Source of the DNA: Cyanobacteria bacterium REEB417
GTDB taxonomy: Bacteria > Cyanobacteriota > Cyanobacteriia > PCC-6307 > Cyanobiaceae
DNA: 64,000 nt
Assembly: GCA_018970945.1 (NCBI GenBank)
Contig: JAGWVJ010000006.1
Location: 1-64,000 of the forward strand
Direction of reading: 5' to 3'
Part shown: positions 31,581-45,388 of the stretch, one piece after another
Numbering within the stretch: position 1 is the first letter of the stretch
Layout of the letters: every line of letters begins with the position of its first letter
Program-made: the position numbers and the translations under genes
The notes under the pieces: generated by a model
Databases searched by the model: none
What the model was told of the DNA's origin: nothing
The model's input: the letters and a program-made list of their open reading frames with translations, nothing else

Positions 31581-32432
31581 TTGTTGGCGACCTTCACATC
31601 ACCGGGGCCCCTGCTGTTCCAGCTGGGCCCCTTTGCTGTGCGTTGGTATGGATTGCTGATCGCCTCGGCGGTTCTGGTGGGCCTGGTCCTGTCCACACGC
31701 CTGGGCCGTGCCCGTGGCATTGACCCTGGTCTGATTGCCGATCTGCTCCCCCTGATGGTGCTGGGTGCCGTGGTTGGTGCTCGCCTTTATTACGTGCTGC
31801 TCGAGTGGCGCCAGTACAGCGCCGACTGGCCCTCGGCCCTGGCGGTGTGGCGCGGCGGAATTGCCATCCACGGCGCCCTGATCGGTGGAACCCTGACGAC
31901 TGTGTTCTATTGCCGCTGGCGGCGCCTGCGGTTCTGGCCCCTGCTCGATGTGCTGGTGCCGGCCGTGGCCCTGGGCCAGGCGATCGGCCGGTGGGGCAAT
32001 TTCTTCAACAGCGAGGCCTTTGGGCTGCCCACCGACCTGCCCTGGAAGCTGGCGATCCCGGCGGCCAACCGCCCGCCCGAATTCCTGGCACAGCTGTACT
32101 TTCACCCCACGTTTCTGTACGAATCGCTCTGGAACCTTGGGGTCTGCGCCCTGCTGCTGCTGCTGTTCAGGGCCGCCGGCCGAGGCCGCATCCAGCTGCC
32201 TGCCGGGGCCATGAGCTGCATTTATCTGATGGCCTACAGCAGCGGCAGGGTGTGGATCGAGGGCCTCAGGCTCGATCCCCTCTGCCTCGTGGGGGTTCCG
32301 CCGTTCTGCAGCGGTGGGCTGCGCATGGCTCAGCTGATGAGCCTGGTTCTCATCGCCGTGGGCGCCCTGGGACTGTGGTGGCTCTATGGCCGCCGTCGCC
32401 CGTTGCCCGATCCCAGCGGCGTGGTGGCATGA
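31581..32432 (+). CDS. lgt: prolipoprotein diacylglyceryl transferase
   Basis: [39 protein letters not shown]. Confidence 0.95.
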   Translation: MLATFTSPGPLLFQLGPFAVRWYGLLIASAVLVGLVLSTRLGRARGIDPGLIADLLPLMVLGAVVGARLYYVLLEWRQYSADWPSALAVWRGGIAIHGALIGGTLTTVFYCRWRRLRFWPLLDVLVPAVALGQAIGRWGNFFNSEAFGLPTDLPWKLAIPAANRPPEFLAQLYFHPTFLYESLWNLGVCALLLLLFRAAGRGRIQLPAGAMSCIYLMAYSSGRVWIEGLRLDPLCLVGVPPFCSGGLRMAQLMSLVLIAVGALGLWWLYGRRRPLPDPSGVVA

Positions 32433-33196
32433 GCACCCCGCATCCGGTCTGGATCGTGGGTGCGGGCCCCGGGGCGCCTGACCTGCTCACCCTGCGGGCG
32501 GCGCGGTTGGTGGAGCAGGCTGAGGTCCTGGTCTGGACCGACTCGTTGGTGAATCCCCAGATCGCGGCCATGGCCCCCCTGGCCTGCGAGCGCATCCGCA
32601 CCAGCAGCCTCACTCTCGAGGAGGTGATGGCCGTGGTGCTCGAGCGGGCTCAGGCCGGCAGGCGGGTGGTGCGCCTGCACGACGGCGACCCCTGCCTCTA
32701 TGGCGCCCTTGCCGAGCAGATCGTGCGGCTGGCCGATGCCGGCCTGTCGGTGGAGGTCGTGCCCGGTCTGAGTGCCTACCAGGCCGCCGCGGCAGCCCTG
32801 CAGCAGGAGCTCACCATTCCCGGTCTGGTTCAGACGATCGTGCTGAGCCGGGCGGGTGGTCGCACCGGCACCCCCGAGCGTGAATCGCTCGAGCGCCTGG
32901 CCGCTTTGCAGGCCTCCTTGTGTCTGTACCTCAGTGCGCGGCATGTCGAGGAGGTGCAGGAGCAGCTTCTCCTGCACTACCCCCCCCAGACCCCGGTGGC
33001 CATCGGTTATCGCCTCAGCTGGCCCGACCAATGGATCAAGGTTGTGCCGCTCGCCGAGATGGCTGCCGCCAGCCGGGAGCAAGGGTTGATCAGGACCACG
33101 CTGTACGTGGTGAGCCCGGCCCTGGCGGCTACGGCAGAGGCGCGCTCCAGGCTCTATTCGGCGGCTCACAATCACCTGTTCCGCGGCGGTGCTTAA
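32429..33196 (+). CDS. cobM: precorrin-4 C(11)-methyltransferase
   Basis: [62 protein letters not shown]. Confidence 0.92.
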   Translation: MSTPHPVWIVGAGPGAPDLLTLRAARLVEQAEVLVWTDSLVNPQIAAMAPLACERIRTSSLTLEEVMAVVLERAQAGRRVVRLHDGDPCLYGALAEQIVRLADAGLSVEVVPGLSAYQAAAAALQQELTIPGLVQTIVLSRAGGRTGTPERESLERLAALQASLCLYLSARHVEEVQEQLLLHYPPQTPVAIGYRLSWPDQWIKVVPLAEMAAASREQGLIRTTLYVVSPALAATAEARSRLYSAAHNHLFRGGA

Positions 33197-33520
33197 GGTT
33201 GAGCACTGCTTCCGCGCGTTGCTGTTCGGCGCCCTGGCCATCGCAGCACCAGCACTGGGAATACCCCAGGCTGCCCAGGCCGGCCCCCAGCTCGCGGCCC
33301 TGACCAAGGCCGTCAACCCGTGCATCGCCCTGGGGCGGCCTGCAGCCTGCCCAGCTGCGCCGTGCACCGGCCCATGCCAAGGCTGGTCGCTATTGCCAGG
33401 AGCAGGTCACCACTTTGGCCGGGAGCTGGACCTGCTGCCCTTCAGGACGTGATTCCCCAGACCGTGCAGGCCAGCCTCACGGCCTGGTTCAGGCCTGCAG
33501 TCCTGACGGGCTGTAAGCCA
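33189..33520 (+). pseudogene. small secreted hypothetical protein gene, possibly frameshifted (coding-like segments in three successive frames)
   Basis: Frame 1 signal peptide [44 protein letters not shown]; then frame 2 HAKAGRYCQEQVTTLAGSW; then frame 3 DVIPQTVQASLTAWF. Confidence 0.4.
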
Positions 33521-35062
33521 TCAGGCCGACTGGGGAGCCGTTTCGCCATACAGCTCTGCGGCGAGGCGATCGCGGTCAAAGCGGCAGCCCAGCCGGTTGG
33601 CGATCGCTTCGACATCGGCGGCGCCGTTGCCCAGGCAGCAGGTCCCGCCAGGTGAGGGGGTCACGTTGAACACAAGTCCTGGTCGCGCCTGAATGCTGGC
33701 CTCACCCAGCATCAGCCGCCGTTGCCGCTTGTCGATCAGCTGGGGGCGCACGCCGCCATATCCCTTGGCGAAGCTGAGGTCGGCCAGTGTCATGTCGGGC
33801 ACGATCTTGCGGGCGTCGGCCAGAAACAGCCAGCGGCGCAGCCAGGGCACCTCGAACAGCAGGTTCTTGAGGATGTAGTTGCGGATGTCGGCCACCTTGA
33901 ATAGCTGCCAGAACACCGTCAGCACGGCCCAGTCGAGCCGCAGCACCTTGAGAAAGTCCCAGAACGAGGCGGGTCGGTAGCGCTCCAGCATCGGCAGCAG
34001 CAGCGCGGTGGGTCCAAAACGGGTCTTGCCGGGGGCGCGCACATCGGGGTCGCCGTGGATCGCCGCAAAGGGCAACCGGTCGTTCTGCACCGTGTAGACC
34101 TTGCCCCTCAGCAGGTCTGGGGTGAAGTAGAAGCTGCCTGCCACCGGCAGGCAGGAGTACTCCAGGCCGTAGCCCATCTGCTGGGCCATCAAGAGGCTGT
34201 GGGCGCCCGCGTTGACCACCACATGGCGGGCCCTGACCTGCCGTGGAATCCCCTTGCCGTCGCCCTTGGCGGGCCGCAGTCTCACCAGAAAGGTCGTGTT
34301 GTCTTGGGGGGTTCCGTTGGCCTGGGTGTGGCCTGCGTCGTGGTTTTCGATCGCGATGTGCTCCACCGTCATGCCGAGCTCGACGTCGAGGCGCCGGTCG
34401 CTGCCACAGGTGGCCGCCCGGGCCTGCTCAACAAAGGAGGCTGAAAGGGCCTCATAGTCGACGGCGGTGTAGGCGTCGCGGATCCCGATCGCCACCAGCT
34501 CCTCCCTGCGCAGCTCACCATGGCGGAGGGCGACCTGGGGTTCCCAGTCGACGATCTGCTCCTTCTCCAGCCATTCCATCGCCGGGAAGTGGGGTGAGAA
34601 GGTCGTGAACCGCTGCCGCAGGAATCGGCACTCGGCCGCACCCACCCCCAGCACCATCTTCGGCGTGCGAAACACGCAGCGCTCCCTCACCTCTGGCGCA
34701 AGCAGTTCGGCGTAATGAACGATCATCTCGGCCGTTCGCTTGACCCTGATCGCTTTCTCGAGGCTGTAGTTGGTCTCGATGTCGCCGCAGTGGATCGTCT
34801 GACTGTTGTTGGTGGCACGCGAGTTGACCTGGGCCAGCTGCTCGTAGCGCTCCACCAGCAGCACCCGCTCCACATCGGTGTAACGGGCCAGCTCAAACAG
34901 CAGGGCCGTGCCGCAGACACCGCCGCCGACGATCAGAACGTCAACGGTTTCAGGGGCCTGCGCTTCCGATGAGAATGCTGCTGCACCTGGATGCGCTGGT
35001 CGTTGCGTCACCATCCACCTGTGATCTGGATCCCATGCTGGCCTGCCGCAGGACCCCGCCAT
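33521..35062 (-). CDS. mqo: malate:quinone oxidoreductase-like FAD-dependent oxidoreductase
   Basis: DVLIVGGGVCGTALLFELARY FAD-binding motif; SRATNNSQTIHCGDIETNYS; GGTCCLGNGAADVEAIANRLG; start codon uncertain. Confidence 0.82.
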   Translation of the reverse strand: MAGSCGRPAWDPDHRWMVTQRPAHPGAAAFSSEAQAPETVDVLIVGGGVCGTALLFELARYTDVERVLLVERYEQLAQVNSRATNNSQTIHCGDIETNYSLEKAIRVKRTAEMIVHYAELLAPEVRERCVFRTPKMVLGVGAAECRFLRQRFTTFSPHFPAMEWLEKEQIVDWEPQVALRHGELRREELVAIGIRDAYTAVDYEALSASFVEQARAATCGSDRRLDVELGMTVEHIAIENHDAGHTQANGTPQDNTTFLVRLRPAKGDGKGIPRQVRARHVVVNAGAHSLLMAQQMGYGLEYSCLPVAGSFYFTPDLLRGKVYTVQNDRLPFAAIHGDPDVRAPGKTRFGPTALLLPMLERYRPASFWDFLKVLRLDWAVLTVFWQLFKVADIRNYILKNLLFEVPWLRRWLFLADARKIVPDMTLADLSFAKGYGGVRPQLIDKRQRRLMLGEASIQARPGLVFNVTPSPGGTCCLGNGAADVEAIANRLGCRFDRDRLAAELYGETAPQSA

Positions 35063-35105
35063 GCCGTGGTTTAAGGTGACCTAATCCCCAGCTGGTGCTG
35101 GGCAT

Positions 35106-35177
<72 letters not shown>

Positions 35178-35295
35178 CTGGTCTGGAACCTCCAGCCCTC
35201 GCCAGGGGGTCTCCCCGGGGATGGCCGTTGGCCTGTTGCCTGCGACGTGCTTGACGGGGTCATCAGAATTGTGAGCGAGTGCGCACAGGCCTCCG

Positions 35296-36237
35296 TTGCC
35301 GGCCGATTCTCAGATTCACGACAACTCCTCTTGTCTGGACGATTCCCAGCAGCTGGAGCCGCCGCTCGAGATTCCTGAATTGCTGGCACTGGCCCAGGTC
35401 CTCAGCCAGGCACGGCAGGCCCAGGGCCTCAGTCTTGAGGCGCTGGCCTCCAAGCTTCACATGGGGGTGGAACAGCTGCGGGCCTTTGAGGCGGCAGATC
35501 TGACGCGTCTGCCTGAGCCCGTCTTTGTGGTGGCCCAGGCCCGCCGCATTGCCGACACGCTGGCGGCCGATGTCGGCAGCCAGATCGAGTCGCTGCGGGC
35601 CAGTGATGCGTTTTCAGCCCTCAAGCCCGCCCTGAGCACCGAGGTGTTTCAGCAGGCGGCCCGTCTGGCCGCTTCCTCAGCCTCCAATGCCCAGGGCGAG
35701 GCCGGCACCCCGTCCTCTTCGCGCCCCTGGGGTGAGCCCGGGCCGCGGTTCAGGCTGTGGTGGCTGGCGCCGCTGCTGTTGGGTGCCGGCGCGCTGGCGG
35801 CGGCGACGGTGGTGTGGCAGCAGCCATCCCTATGGCGTCCGTTGAAGGTTGCTCAGCAGCAGAGCAGCCCGGCCAGGCCACTCAAGCCCCCGCTGGCGCC
35901 TCCTGTCCCCAAGGCCGTGGCACCGCAGCCTGAGGCCCAGGCGCCAATCGCGTTGTTGATCAGCTCGCGCCAGCGCAGCTGGCTGACGGTGCGCCCCCTT
36001 GGCGGCGGCGAGCCGCTTTATCGCGGCAGCTTTGTGGGGGAGCGGCGCTTCCCCCTGGGTGAGGGCCTGCTGCTGCGGGCCGGGCGTCCCGATCTGGTGA
36101 TGGTGAGCCAGGGTGCCGCGGCCCCCAGGCCGCTGGGCAAGGTCTCTGACATCCGCTGGATTGCGTTCAGGCCCGCTGCCCCCCAGGGGACGGTGCCTAA
36201 GCCGAAGGCACCAGGTCAGGGGCCGGGCTCGTCGTGA
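35296..36237 (+). CDS. helix-turn-helix / RodZ-like membrane protein (DUF4115-type)
   Basis: N-terminal HTH (LSQARQAQGLSLEALASKLHMGVEQLRAFEAADLTRLPEPVFV), single TM, C-terminal beta domain. Confidence 0.8.
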   Translation: MPADSQIHDNSSCLDDSQQLEPPLEIPELLALAQVLSQARQAQGLSLEALASKLHMGVEQLRAFEAADLTRLPEPVFVVAQARRIADTLAADVGSQIESLRASDAFSALKPALSTEVFQQAARLAASSASNAQGEAGTPSSSRPWGEPGPRFRLWWLAPLLLGAGALAAATVVWQQPSLWRPLKVAQQQSSPARPLKPPLAPPVPKAVAPQPEAQAPIALLISSRQRSWLTVRPLGGGEPLYRGSFVGERRFPLGEGLLLRAGRPDLVMVSQGAAAPRPLGKVSDIRWIAFRPAAPQGTVPKPKAPGQGPGSS

Positions 36238-37840
36238 CCCTCAGTTCGATGCCACTGGCCTCCTGCACATAGCCGCCGCAGGCTTCGAGGCTCCAGCGCT
36301 CGAGGCTCAGGTCGGGCTGGGGCTCCTTGCCCGCGGTGGCGATCGGTTGCAGGACGATGTGCACGGTGGTGGCACCGTCGCCCGCGGCCCGCTCCACGGT
36401 CACGGCCAGGGTCTCGATCATCGGTTGGGGTCGGCGGTCGAGGGCCGCTGCCAGACGCAGCAGCAGGGCCATCGCCGCCACGGTGTGGCGTGCGTTGCGG
36501 CCATCGAGCAACTGCCATGATTCGTGCCGTTTTTTCGGCAGGCTGCGGCGGTGATAGCGCGCGATCGCTGCCACCATCAGGTGCTCGTTCTCGGTGTAGC
36601 CCAGAAGCTCGCCGTGACGTATCAGATACCAGGTGTGTTTGTGGTAAGCACCGATGTTGATGTGCTGGCCGCACGTATGGAGCATGGCAGCGGCCCACAG
36701 CAGCTGACGCCCCTCACCGTTGTCGTCGTGAAGCACCCCTCGGGTCTGGTCGTACAAGCTGAGGGCATGGCTGGCCACGCGCTCCGCACGCACCAGGTCG
36801 ACGCCGAATCCCCTGGCAAGGTGCAGCACCGTTCGCTTGCGGATCGTGCTCTGGTACGCGAAGCGGTCGTCGAGCAGGCGGTTGCGCAGCATCCAGTCAA
36901 CAATCAGCCCCTCCCGCAGGGCCCGCTCGCAGATCACCAGTTCGGGGATCTGCAGGCTGGCCATGGTGGTCTGCAGGATCAGGGCCCCCGGCACGATGAT
37001 CTCGGCGCGCCGTTCATTGAGCGCAGGCAGCTCGCGGCGTTGCTGGGGGGTGAGCGCAACAAGCCGGTTGACCAGCTGATCAACCCGTTCGCGGCTCAGG
37101 CGGTATCCCTGCAGTTTGAGGGGTGGCCTCGGGTCTTCGGCAGCCGCCAGGGCCGCCAGGGCCATGGCCGTGCCGCTGGTGGCCACCAGCTGGGGCTGCT
37201 CGCCGGGTTGGAGGGCGGCCTTGACCTGGGAGACGGCCGGATCCATCGCCCCCTGGATGTACGCGATCAGAAAGGAGCGCCGTTCGGTTGGCAGGGGATC
37301 GCTCTGGCAGAACTCCCGCTGCAGCCGCACGGCGCCGATGCGGCTGCTGCTCAACACCCGGGCATCCCGACCGTCGGCCAGGATCAGCTCGGTGGACCCG
37401 CCGCCGATGTCGATGATCAGGTGGGGCTGTTCGCCGAAGCTCATGCCCGAGAGCACACCCAGGTAGATCAGACGGGCTTCTTCTGGGCCGCTGACCAGGT
37501 CCACCTCCAGTCCCAGTTGCTCCTGCACCGTGCTGAGAAATTCACGCCCGTTGGGCGCCTCGCGCACGGCGCTGGTGGCCGCCGTGACGATTTGTTCTAC
37601 CCCGTGGCTGAGGGCCAGATCGCGGCAGTGCCGCAACGACAGCAGGGCGCGTTCGATCGCGGCGGGAGATAGATCGCCCCGATCCAGATCGCGCTCACCC
37701 AGGCGGGTGGTCGATTTTTCGGTGACGACCACGTTGAAACTGCCGAGCACCGGGTCGACCGCGGCGATCAGCAGGTGAATCGAATTGGTGCCGATGTCGA
37801 TGGCGGCAACCCGGCGGGTCTGGTTGGAGGCCTGGGGCAT
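36197..37840 (-). CDS. ppx: exopolyphosphatase Ppx/GppA family
   Basis: AAIDIGTNSIHLLIAAVDP, DIGGGSTELILADG. Confidence 0.94.
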   Translation of the reverse strand: MPQASNQTRRVAAIDIGTNSIHLLIAAVDPVLGSFNVVVTEKSTTRLGERDLDRGDLSPAAIERALLSLRHCRDLALSHGVEQIVTAATSAVREAPNGREFLSTVQEQLGLEVDLVSGPEEARLIYLGVLSGMSFGEQPHLIIDIGGGSTELILADGRDARVLSSSRIGAVRLQREFCQSDPLPTERRSFLIAYIQGAMDPAVSQVKAALQPGEQPQLVATSGTAMALAALAAAEDPRPPLKLQGYRLSRERVDQLVNRLVALTPQQRRELPALNERRAEIIVPGALILQTTMASLQIPELVICERALREGLIVDWMLRNRLLDDRFAYQSTIRKRTVLHLARGFGVDLVRAERVASHALSLYDQTRGVLHDDNGEGRQLLWAAAMLHTCGQHINIGAYHKHTWYLIRHGELLGYTENEHLMVAAIARYHRRSLPKKRHESWQLLDGRNARHTVAAMALLLRLAAALDRRPQPMIETLAVTVERAAGDGATTVHIVLQPIATAGKEPQPDLSLERWSLEACGGYVQEASGIELRVTTSPAPDLVPSA

Positions 37841-37918
37841 CGCTTCACAGCGGCGGCGTCACTTTGCCACCAAAGCTGCGCCTTGCCGGCGTAACTTGCG
37901 CCCAGACGAGTGCCATTG

Positions 37919-38797
37919 ATGCTCCCCGGCCGCGCTGGCGCCTGGTTGGAACTGATTCGCTGGCACAAGCCCAGCGGGCGCTTGATCCTGCTGATCCCGG
38001 CTGGATGGAGCCTGTGGCTAGCGGCGGCGGGCCCCCCTCCCGGACCCCTGCTGGGATGGATCGTGCTGGGAGGGCTGGCTGTGAGCGGTGCCGGCTGCAT
38101 CGCCAATGACCTCTGGGACCGGCGCCTCGATCCCCAGGTGCAACGCACCGCCACCCGCCCCCTCGCCTCCGGCCGGGTGGGCGTTGGCGAGGCGGTGCTG
38201 TTGCTGCTGGTCTGCCTGTTGCTGGCCCTGCTGGTGGTGCTGGCGCTGCCGCAGGGCAGCCGCCCCTGGGTGCTGGGCCTGGCCCTGGCAACCCTGCCAC
38301 CTGTGTTGCTGTATCCATCGGCCAAGCGTTGGTTCGGTTACCCCCAAGCCGTGCTGGCCCTTTGCTGGGGGTTTGCGGTGCTGATCCCCTGGGCGGCGTT
38401 GCGGGGATCGCTGGCTGGCGGTTGGCCCATGGGTCTGTGTTGGTTCGCGTCCGTCTGCTGGACCTTCGGATTTGACACGGTTTACGCCATGGCTGATCGA
38501 CCCGACGATGCGCGCGTCGGCATCCGCAGCAGCGCCCTGAGCCTGGCGGCCCGGGCCCCCGGGGCGGTGGCCTGGAGTTACGGCGCCACCGCCGCCTGCC
38601 TTGCCGGGGCGGCCCTGGTTGGCGGCGTGGCGCCGATGTTCTGGCCGTTGTGGGGTGTCGCCGCCGCGGGCATGCAGCGCGAGGCGCGGCAACTGCTGCG
38701 CTCCGATCTGCCCGCTTCGGCCTATGGCCGGCATTTTTCCCGCCAGGTGCTGCTGGGTGCGCTGCTGTTGCTGGCCCTGGTCGTCGGATTTCCGTGA
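37919..38797 (+). CDS. 4-hydroxybenzoate polyprenyltransferase (UbiA family)
   Basis: IRWHKPSGRLILLIPAGWSLW, NDLWDRRLDPQVQRTATRPLASG, YAMADRPDDARVGIRSSA. Confidence 0.93.
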   Translation: MLPGRAGAWLELIRWHKPSGRLILLIPAGWSLWLAAAGPPPGPLLGWIVLGGLAVSGAGCIANDLWDRRLDPQVQRTATRPLASGRVGVGEAVLLLLVCLLLALLVVLALPQGSRPWVLGLALATLPPVLLYPSAKRWFGYPQAVLALCWGFAVLIPWAALRGSLAGGWPMGLCWFASVCWTFGFDTVYAMADRPDDARVGIRSSALSLAARAPGAVAWSYGATAACLAGAALVGGVAPMFWPLWGVAAAGMQREARQLLRSDLPASAYGRHFSRQVLLGALLLLALVVGFP

Positions 38798-39741
38798 TGG
38801 CTCCTGCAGTGGCACCGCTGCGTCGAGGCGATCGGGTGCGGCTGGTCGCCGCCAGTTCGGCCCTGGCGCCCGAGAGCCTGCTGCGGCTTGAAGCCGGCAT
38901 CGCGGTGCTGCGCACCTGGGGGCTCCAGCCCGAGCCCCATGCCGCCTTGCAACGGCGCTGGGGCTACCTGGCCGGGCTGGATCGGCAGCGGGCTGCCGAT
39001 CTTGAGGGCACGGCGAGTCTGTGGGCCTGCGTGCGCGGTGGCTGGGGGGCGGCACGCCTGCTCGAGAATCCCAACCTGGCCCTGCCGTCGGGCTGGCTGC
39101 TGGGCTTTTCGGATGTGACGGCGCTGCTGTGGGCCCAGCGGGCCCGCGGGCTGTCAGGTGGCATCCATGGGCCCCTGCTCACCACCCTGGCGTCCGAGCC
39201 AGCCTGGAGCCAGGAACGCCTGCGCCAGCTGCTGTTTGGTGAGCCCCTGGCGCCGCTGCAGGGGCAGTGCTGGCAGCCGGGTGTGGCCGAAGGCCCCCTG
39301 TTGGCGGCCAATCTCACCGTGGCGACCCATCTCCTGGGCTCGCCCCATTGCCCGCCTCTTGAGGGGGCGATCCTGGTGCTCGAAGACGTGGGCGAAGCCC
39401 CCTACCGGCTTGACCGGATGCTGACCCACTGGCGCCTCTGTGGGGCGCTGCAACAGCTGGCGGGGTTGGCCCTGGGGCGGTTCGACGACTGCGACCACAT
39501 CGAGGGTGACCACGCCGAGGTCGACGAGACCAAGGCGGATGGTTTCAGCACCGCCCAGGTGCTGCACGAGCGCACGGCCGATCTGGGCATTCCGGTGATC
39601 GCTGGCTTGCCTGTGGGCCACGGCAACACCGGTAATGCGGCCCTGCCACTCGGCCACAGGGCCCGCCTGAATGCGAGCGCGGGGTGCCTCAGCGTTGAAA
39701 GTCCCAGTGCTGAGAGTCTCAGAGACGGCAGCGCTGGCTGA
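38797..39741 (+). CDS. LD-carboxypeptidase (MccF/LdcA family, S66)
   Basis: [60 protein letters not shown]. Confidence 0.9.
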   Translation: MAPAVAPLRRGDRVRLVAASSALAPESLLRLEAGIAVLRTWGLQPEPHAALQRRWGYLAGLDRQRAADLEGTASLWACVRGGWGAARLLENPNLALPSGWLLGFSDVTALLWAQRARGLSGGIHGPLLTTLASEPAWSQERLRQLLFGEPLAPLQGQCWQPGVAEGPLLAANLTVATHLLGSPHCPPLEGAILVLEDVGEAPYRLDRMLTHWRLCGALQQLAGLALGRFDDCDHIEGDHAEVDETKADGFSTAQVLHERTADLGIPVIAGLPVGHGNTGNAALPLGHRARLNASAGCLSVESPSAESLRDGSAG

Positions 39742-40405
39742 GCACCGCCTCAGCGATCCTGAGATCAAAGGGTGTGGTCAGCTTGATGTTCGAGGCCGGG
39801 GCCTCAAGCACCTGGACCGCCAGCCCCAGCCGTTCAAACAACGCCGCGTCGTCGGTCACATCCCAGCCTTCGCGCCTGGCCTGGGCGTGGGCGTCGCGCA
39901 GCTGCGCGACGCCAAAGCCCTGGGGTGTCTGGGCGGCCCAGAGGCGGCTGCGCTCGGGGGTGGCGGTGATGCTGCCGGCGGCGTCGACCAGCTTGATTGT
40001 GTCGGTCACCGGGGTGGCCGCGATCACGGCCCGTCCCGCCGTCACGGCCGCGGCACAACGCTCCAGCAGCTCGGGCTCGACCAGACAACGTGCCCCATCG
40101 TGGATCAGCACGCCGGTGGCGTCGGGCGGCAGCGCCGCCAGACCCCGGCTCACCGACTCCTGGCGCGTGTCGCCACCGACGATCCAGCGCACCGGTTTGT
40201 CGGGCGCCGCCGCGTCGATGATGGATTTGATCGGCACCTCATCGGCCGGCTGACCGATCAGACCAACCCAGCTGATCACCTCGCAGCGCAGCACGGTCTC
40301 GAGGGTCCAGGCCAGCACCGGTCTGCCGGCCACGTCGAGCAGCAGCTTGTTGCCGCTGGCACCCATGCGCCGACCCGACCCGGCTGCAGCGATCAGCAGA
40401 TGCAC
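39719..40405 (-). CDS. ispD: 2-C-methyl-D-erythritol 4-phosphate cytidylyltransferase
   Basis: [57 protein letters not shown] start. Confidence 0.94.
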   Translation of the reverse strand: MHLLIAAAGSGRRMGASGNKLLLDVAGRPVLAWTLETVLRCEVISWVGLIGQPADEVPIKSIIDAAAPDKPVRWIVGGDTRQESVSRGLAALPPDATGVLIHDGARCLVEPELLERCAAAVTAGRAVIAATPVTDTIKLVDAAGSITATPERSRLWAAQTPQGFGVAQLRDAHAQARREGWDVTDDAALFERLGLAVQVLEAPASNIKLTTPFDLRIAEAVLSQRCRL

Positions 40406-40487
40406 GCTTGGCCTCCCCGCGGCTTGACCGCTACAAGACAATCCGGATGCTCTCCATACAATCAGGCCACGTGCCTGACCCTCGCCC

Positions 40488-41330
40488 ATGCGCGCCCTGT
40501 TTCTGATTCCGGGCGATGCCGTGCGCCAGGTGCAGGCGATGCCGGCCGTGGCGGCCGTCGCCGACCAGCTCAAGGCCACCGTGCAGGTGGTCTGCGCCCC
40601 GGGCCTGGCGGCTGGCTGGGGGTTGCTGGACGCCGTGGAGAAGGTGATTCCCTTCGACTTCGAGGCGGCCAGCCTGGCCGACTGGGCCAACCTGCTGGGG
40701 TCGGTGCGGGAGCCTGATTTTCAGCTCTGCGTCAACCTGGCCAGTGGCCGTCAGGTCGACCTGATGCTGTCGATGAGCCACATCCCGAACCGGCTTGCCG
40801 CTAAGGGGTTTTCGGCTACTGAAACGGTCACTCCCCAGGTTGGGGGCTGGCCGGCCCAGAGCCTGGAGGCCTACCTGCGCCCGGTGGGCGTGACCCTCGA
40901 CGCCGCCGCCTTCAGGCTCACCCTTCCCAGGGCCGAAATCGATAAGGCTGCTTCCCTGTTGCCCGGCGGCGACGGTCCCCTGCTGCTGCTGGCCCCCCGG
41001 GGCGGCAGCACCGACTGGCCCGCGTCCTGCTGGCAGGAGCTGACTCCACGGATTGCCGCCCGCCTGCCCAACCTGCGTAGCTGCACCCTGACAGCGACCG
41101 ATCCGGCGGGTGCACGCCAGCGGGCGGCCCTGCTGGCCGGAGCCGACGTGGTGTTGGCCAGCGATCCGCTGACGATCGAACTGGCCCTGCTCCTGGGCCT
41201 GCCCCTGGTGGCCCTAGGGCGCCCTGCCGCCAGCCTGCCCACCCGTGCCGGCGTCAACGGCCTGGGTGGGCCGGCCGACCTGGCCGATCTGCCGCCGGCT
41301 CAGGTGTTGCAGGCCCTGGGCCTGACCTGA
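40488..41330 (+). CDS. glycosyltransferase family 9 / heptosyltransferase-like protein
   Basis: Two Rossmann-like halves; [54 protein letters not shown]. Confidence 0.72.
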   Translation: MRALFLIPGDAVRQVQAMPAVAAVADQLKATVQVVCAPGLAAGWGLLDAVEKVIPFDFEAASLADWANLLGSVREPDFQLCVNLASGRQVDLMLSMSHIPNRLAAKGFSATETVTPQVGGWPAQSLEAYLRPVGVTLDAAAFRLTLPRAEIDKAASLLPGGDGPLLLLAPRGGSTDWPASCWQELTPRIAARLPNLRSCTLTATDPAGARQRAALLAGADVVLASDPLTIELALLLGLPLVALGRPAASLPTRAGVNGLGGPADLADLPPAQVLQALGLT

Positions 41331-41342
41331 GCCCCCACCCGC

Positions 41343-42476
41343 ATGCCGTGGCCATGGCCCTTGGGACAGCAACGGCGCCGCCGACCGCCATCGACCCGCT
41401 CGCGTCACCCCTGGTTGCGGCCCGTGCTGGCCCTGGTGCTCGTGGTCAACCTCTCGGCGCTGGGCTATCGCCTCACCGAGGGTTGGGACTGGGGCGACTG
41501 CTATTGGATGGTGGCGATCACCATCCCCACCATCGGCTACGGGGAGGTGGAGCCCCTCTCGACAGCAGGCCGCTTTGTCACCGTGTTTTCGGTGGTGGGC
41601 GGGCTGGCGGTGGTGCAGCTGTCGGTGCAGAGCCTGCTGGGTCTCTCGGAGGCGGGCTATTTCAGGCGCCTGCGCCACAGGCGCTTTCTCAACTGGGTTC
41701 AGACCATGAATGACCACGTGATCCTCTGCGGCTACGGCCGCATCGGCCGCGAGATCGGCGATCAGATCAGCCGTGAAGGGGTCGAGGTGCTGGTGGTCGA
41801 AATGGATCCCGAGCGCAGGCAGGCGGCTGAGGAGGCCGGCCTGCCCGTACTGATGGCTGATGCCACCCTCGATGAAACCCTGGTGGAGGCCGGCATCCAC
41901 CGTTGCCGTTCCCTGGTGGCGGCGCTGCCCAGCAATGCCGCCAATCTCTATGTGGTGCTGAGCGCCCGCGGATTGGCTCCCCGCTGTCGCCTGATCGCCC
42001 GTTCCGACAGCGATGAGGCGGCCCGCAAGTTGCGCCAGGCCGGTGCTGACCAGGTGGTCAGTCCCTATGTGGCAGGCGGGCGCACCATGGCGGCCACCGC
42101 CCTGCGGCCCCTGGCGGTCACCTTCATGGAGTTGCTGGCCGGCACCGACTGTGAGGTCGAGGAGTTCAGACTGTCAGCGGATCCTGTGCGCCTGGGCGAG
42201 CTCAACGGTCGCAGCCTGACGGAGCTGGAGCTGCGGCGCCGCACCGGGGCCCTGGTGCTGGCGATCCGCAACCCCGAACCCAACCTGCTCAACCCTTACA
42301 TCTACCGGGGCAGCTCGTACACGCCCGATGAACCGAGCCTGCTGGCCAATCCCGGTGGCGAAGTCACCCTGGCGCCGGGGCAGCTGTTGGTGGTGATGGG
42401 CAGCCAGGCCCAACTGGCGGCGTTTGCCGCGTTGCTGGGCCGGGCCCTGGTCAGCATCGACACGATGCGCGAGTAG
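41343..42476 (+). CDS. potassium channel family protein with RCK/TrkA-N domain
   Basis: Pore TIPTIGYGEVEP; RCK HVILCGYGRIGREIGDQI; C-terminal TrkA-C. Confidence 0.9.
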   Translation: MPWPWPLGQQRRRRPPSTRSRHPWLRPVLALVLVVNLSALGYRLTEGWDWGDCYWMVAITIPTIGYGEVEPLSTAGRFVTVFSVVGGLAVVQLSVQSLLGLSEAGYFRRLRHRRFLNWVQTMNDHVILCGYGRIGREIGDQISREGVEVLVVEMDPERRQAAEEAGLPVLMADATLDETLVEAGIHRCRSLVAALPSNAANLYVVLSARGLAPRCRLIARSDSDEAARKLRQAGADQVVSPYVAGGRTMAATALRPLAVTFMELLAGTDCEVEEFRLSADPVRLGELNGRSLTELELRRRTGALVLAIRNPEPNLLNPYIYRGSSYTPDEPSLLANPGGEVTLAPGQLLVVMGSQAQLAAFAALLGRALVSIDTMRE

Positions 42477-43298
<822 letters not shown>

Positions 43299-43314
43299 GC
43301 CCCGATGCGCGGAG

Positions 43315-43539
43315 TCAGGTGCTCAGCTCATCTCGCAGCTGCCTGATCCGCTGCAGCAGACGCAGGCGCCGGCTGCGGGCCGTCAGGGTCAGAAACAGAC
43401 GGATCGGCACATAGACAAGAGCCATGGCCAGGCCGACGCCGGTGATCAGGATGAACACCAGGGGGTTGGCGTTTGGCATGGTCGGCCCCATGGCGTCTTC
43501 GACCGCGCTCTCCAGGGCGTTCTGCAGCAGATCCTCCAT
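43315..43539 (-). CDS. small hypothetical membrane protein (74 aa)
   Basis: MEDLLQNALESAVEDAMGPTMPNANPLVFILITGVGLAMALVYVPIRLFLTLTARSRRLRLLQRIRQLRDELST; one/two TM. Confidence 0.6.
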   Translation of the reverse strand: MEDLLQNALESAVEDAMGPTMPNANPLVFILITGVGLAMALVYVPIRLFLTLTARSRRLRLLQRIRQLRDELST

Positions 43540-43546
43540 GGCTTGA

Positions 43547-45334
<1,788 letters not shown>

Positions 45335-45359
45335 TCCGACCTGCCGCTCCCTCGCCTTC

Positions 45360-45388
45360 AAAGCCCTCGGCGATCAGCCGAGGGCTTT
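45360..45388. terminator. Bidirectional rho-independent terminator between convergent groEL and nanE
   Basis: aaagccctcggc-gatca-gccgagggcttt, perfect 12-bp inverted repeat with A/T flanks; overlaps nanE stop codon. Confidence 0.88.
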
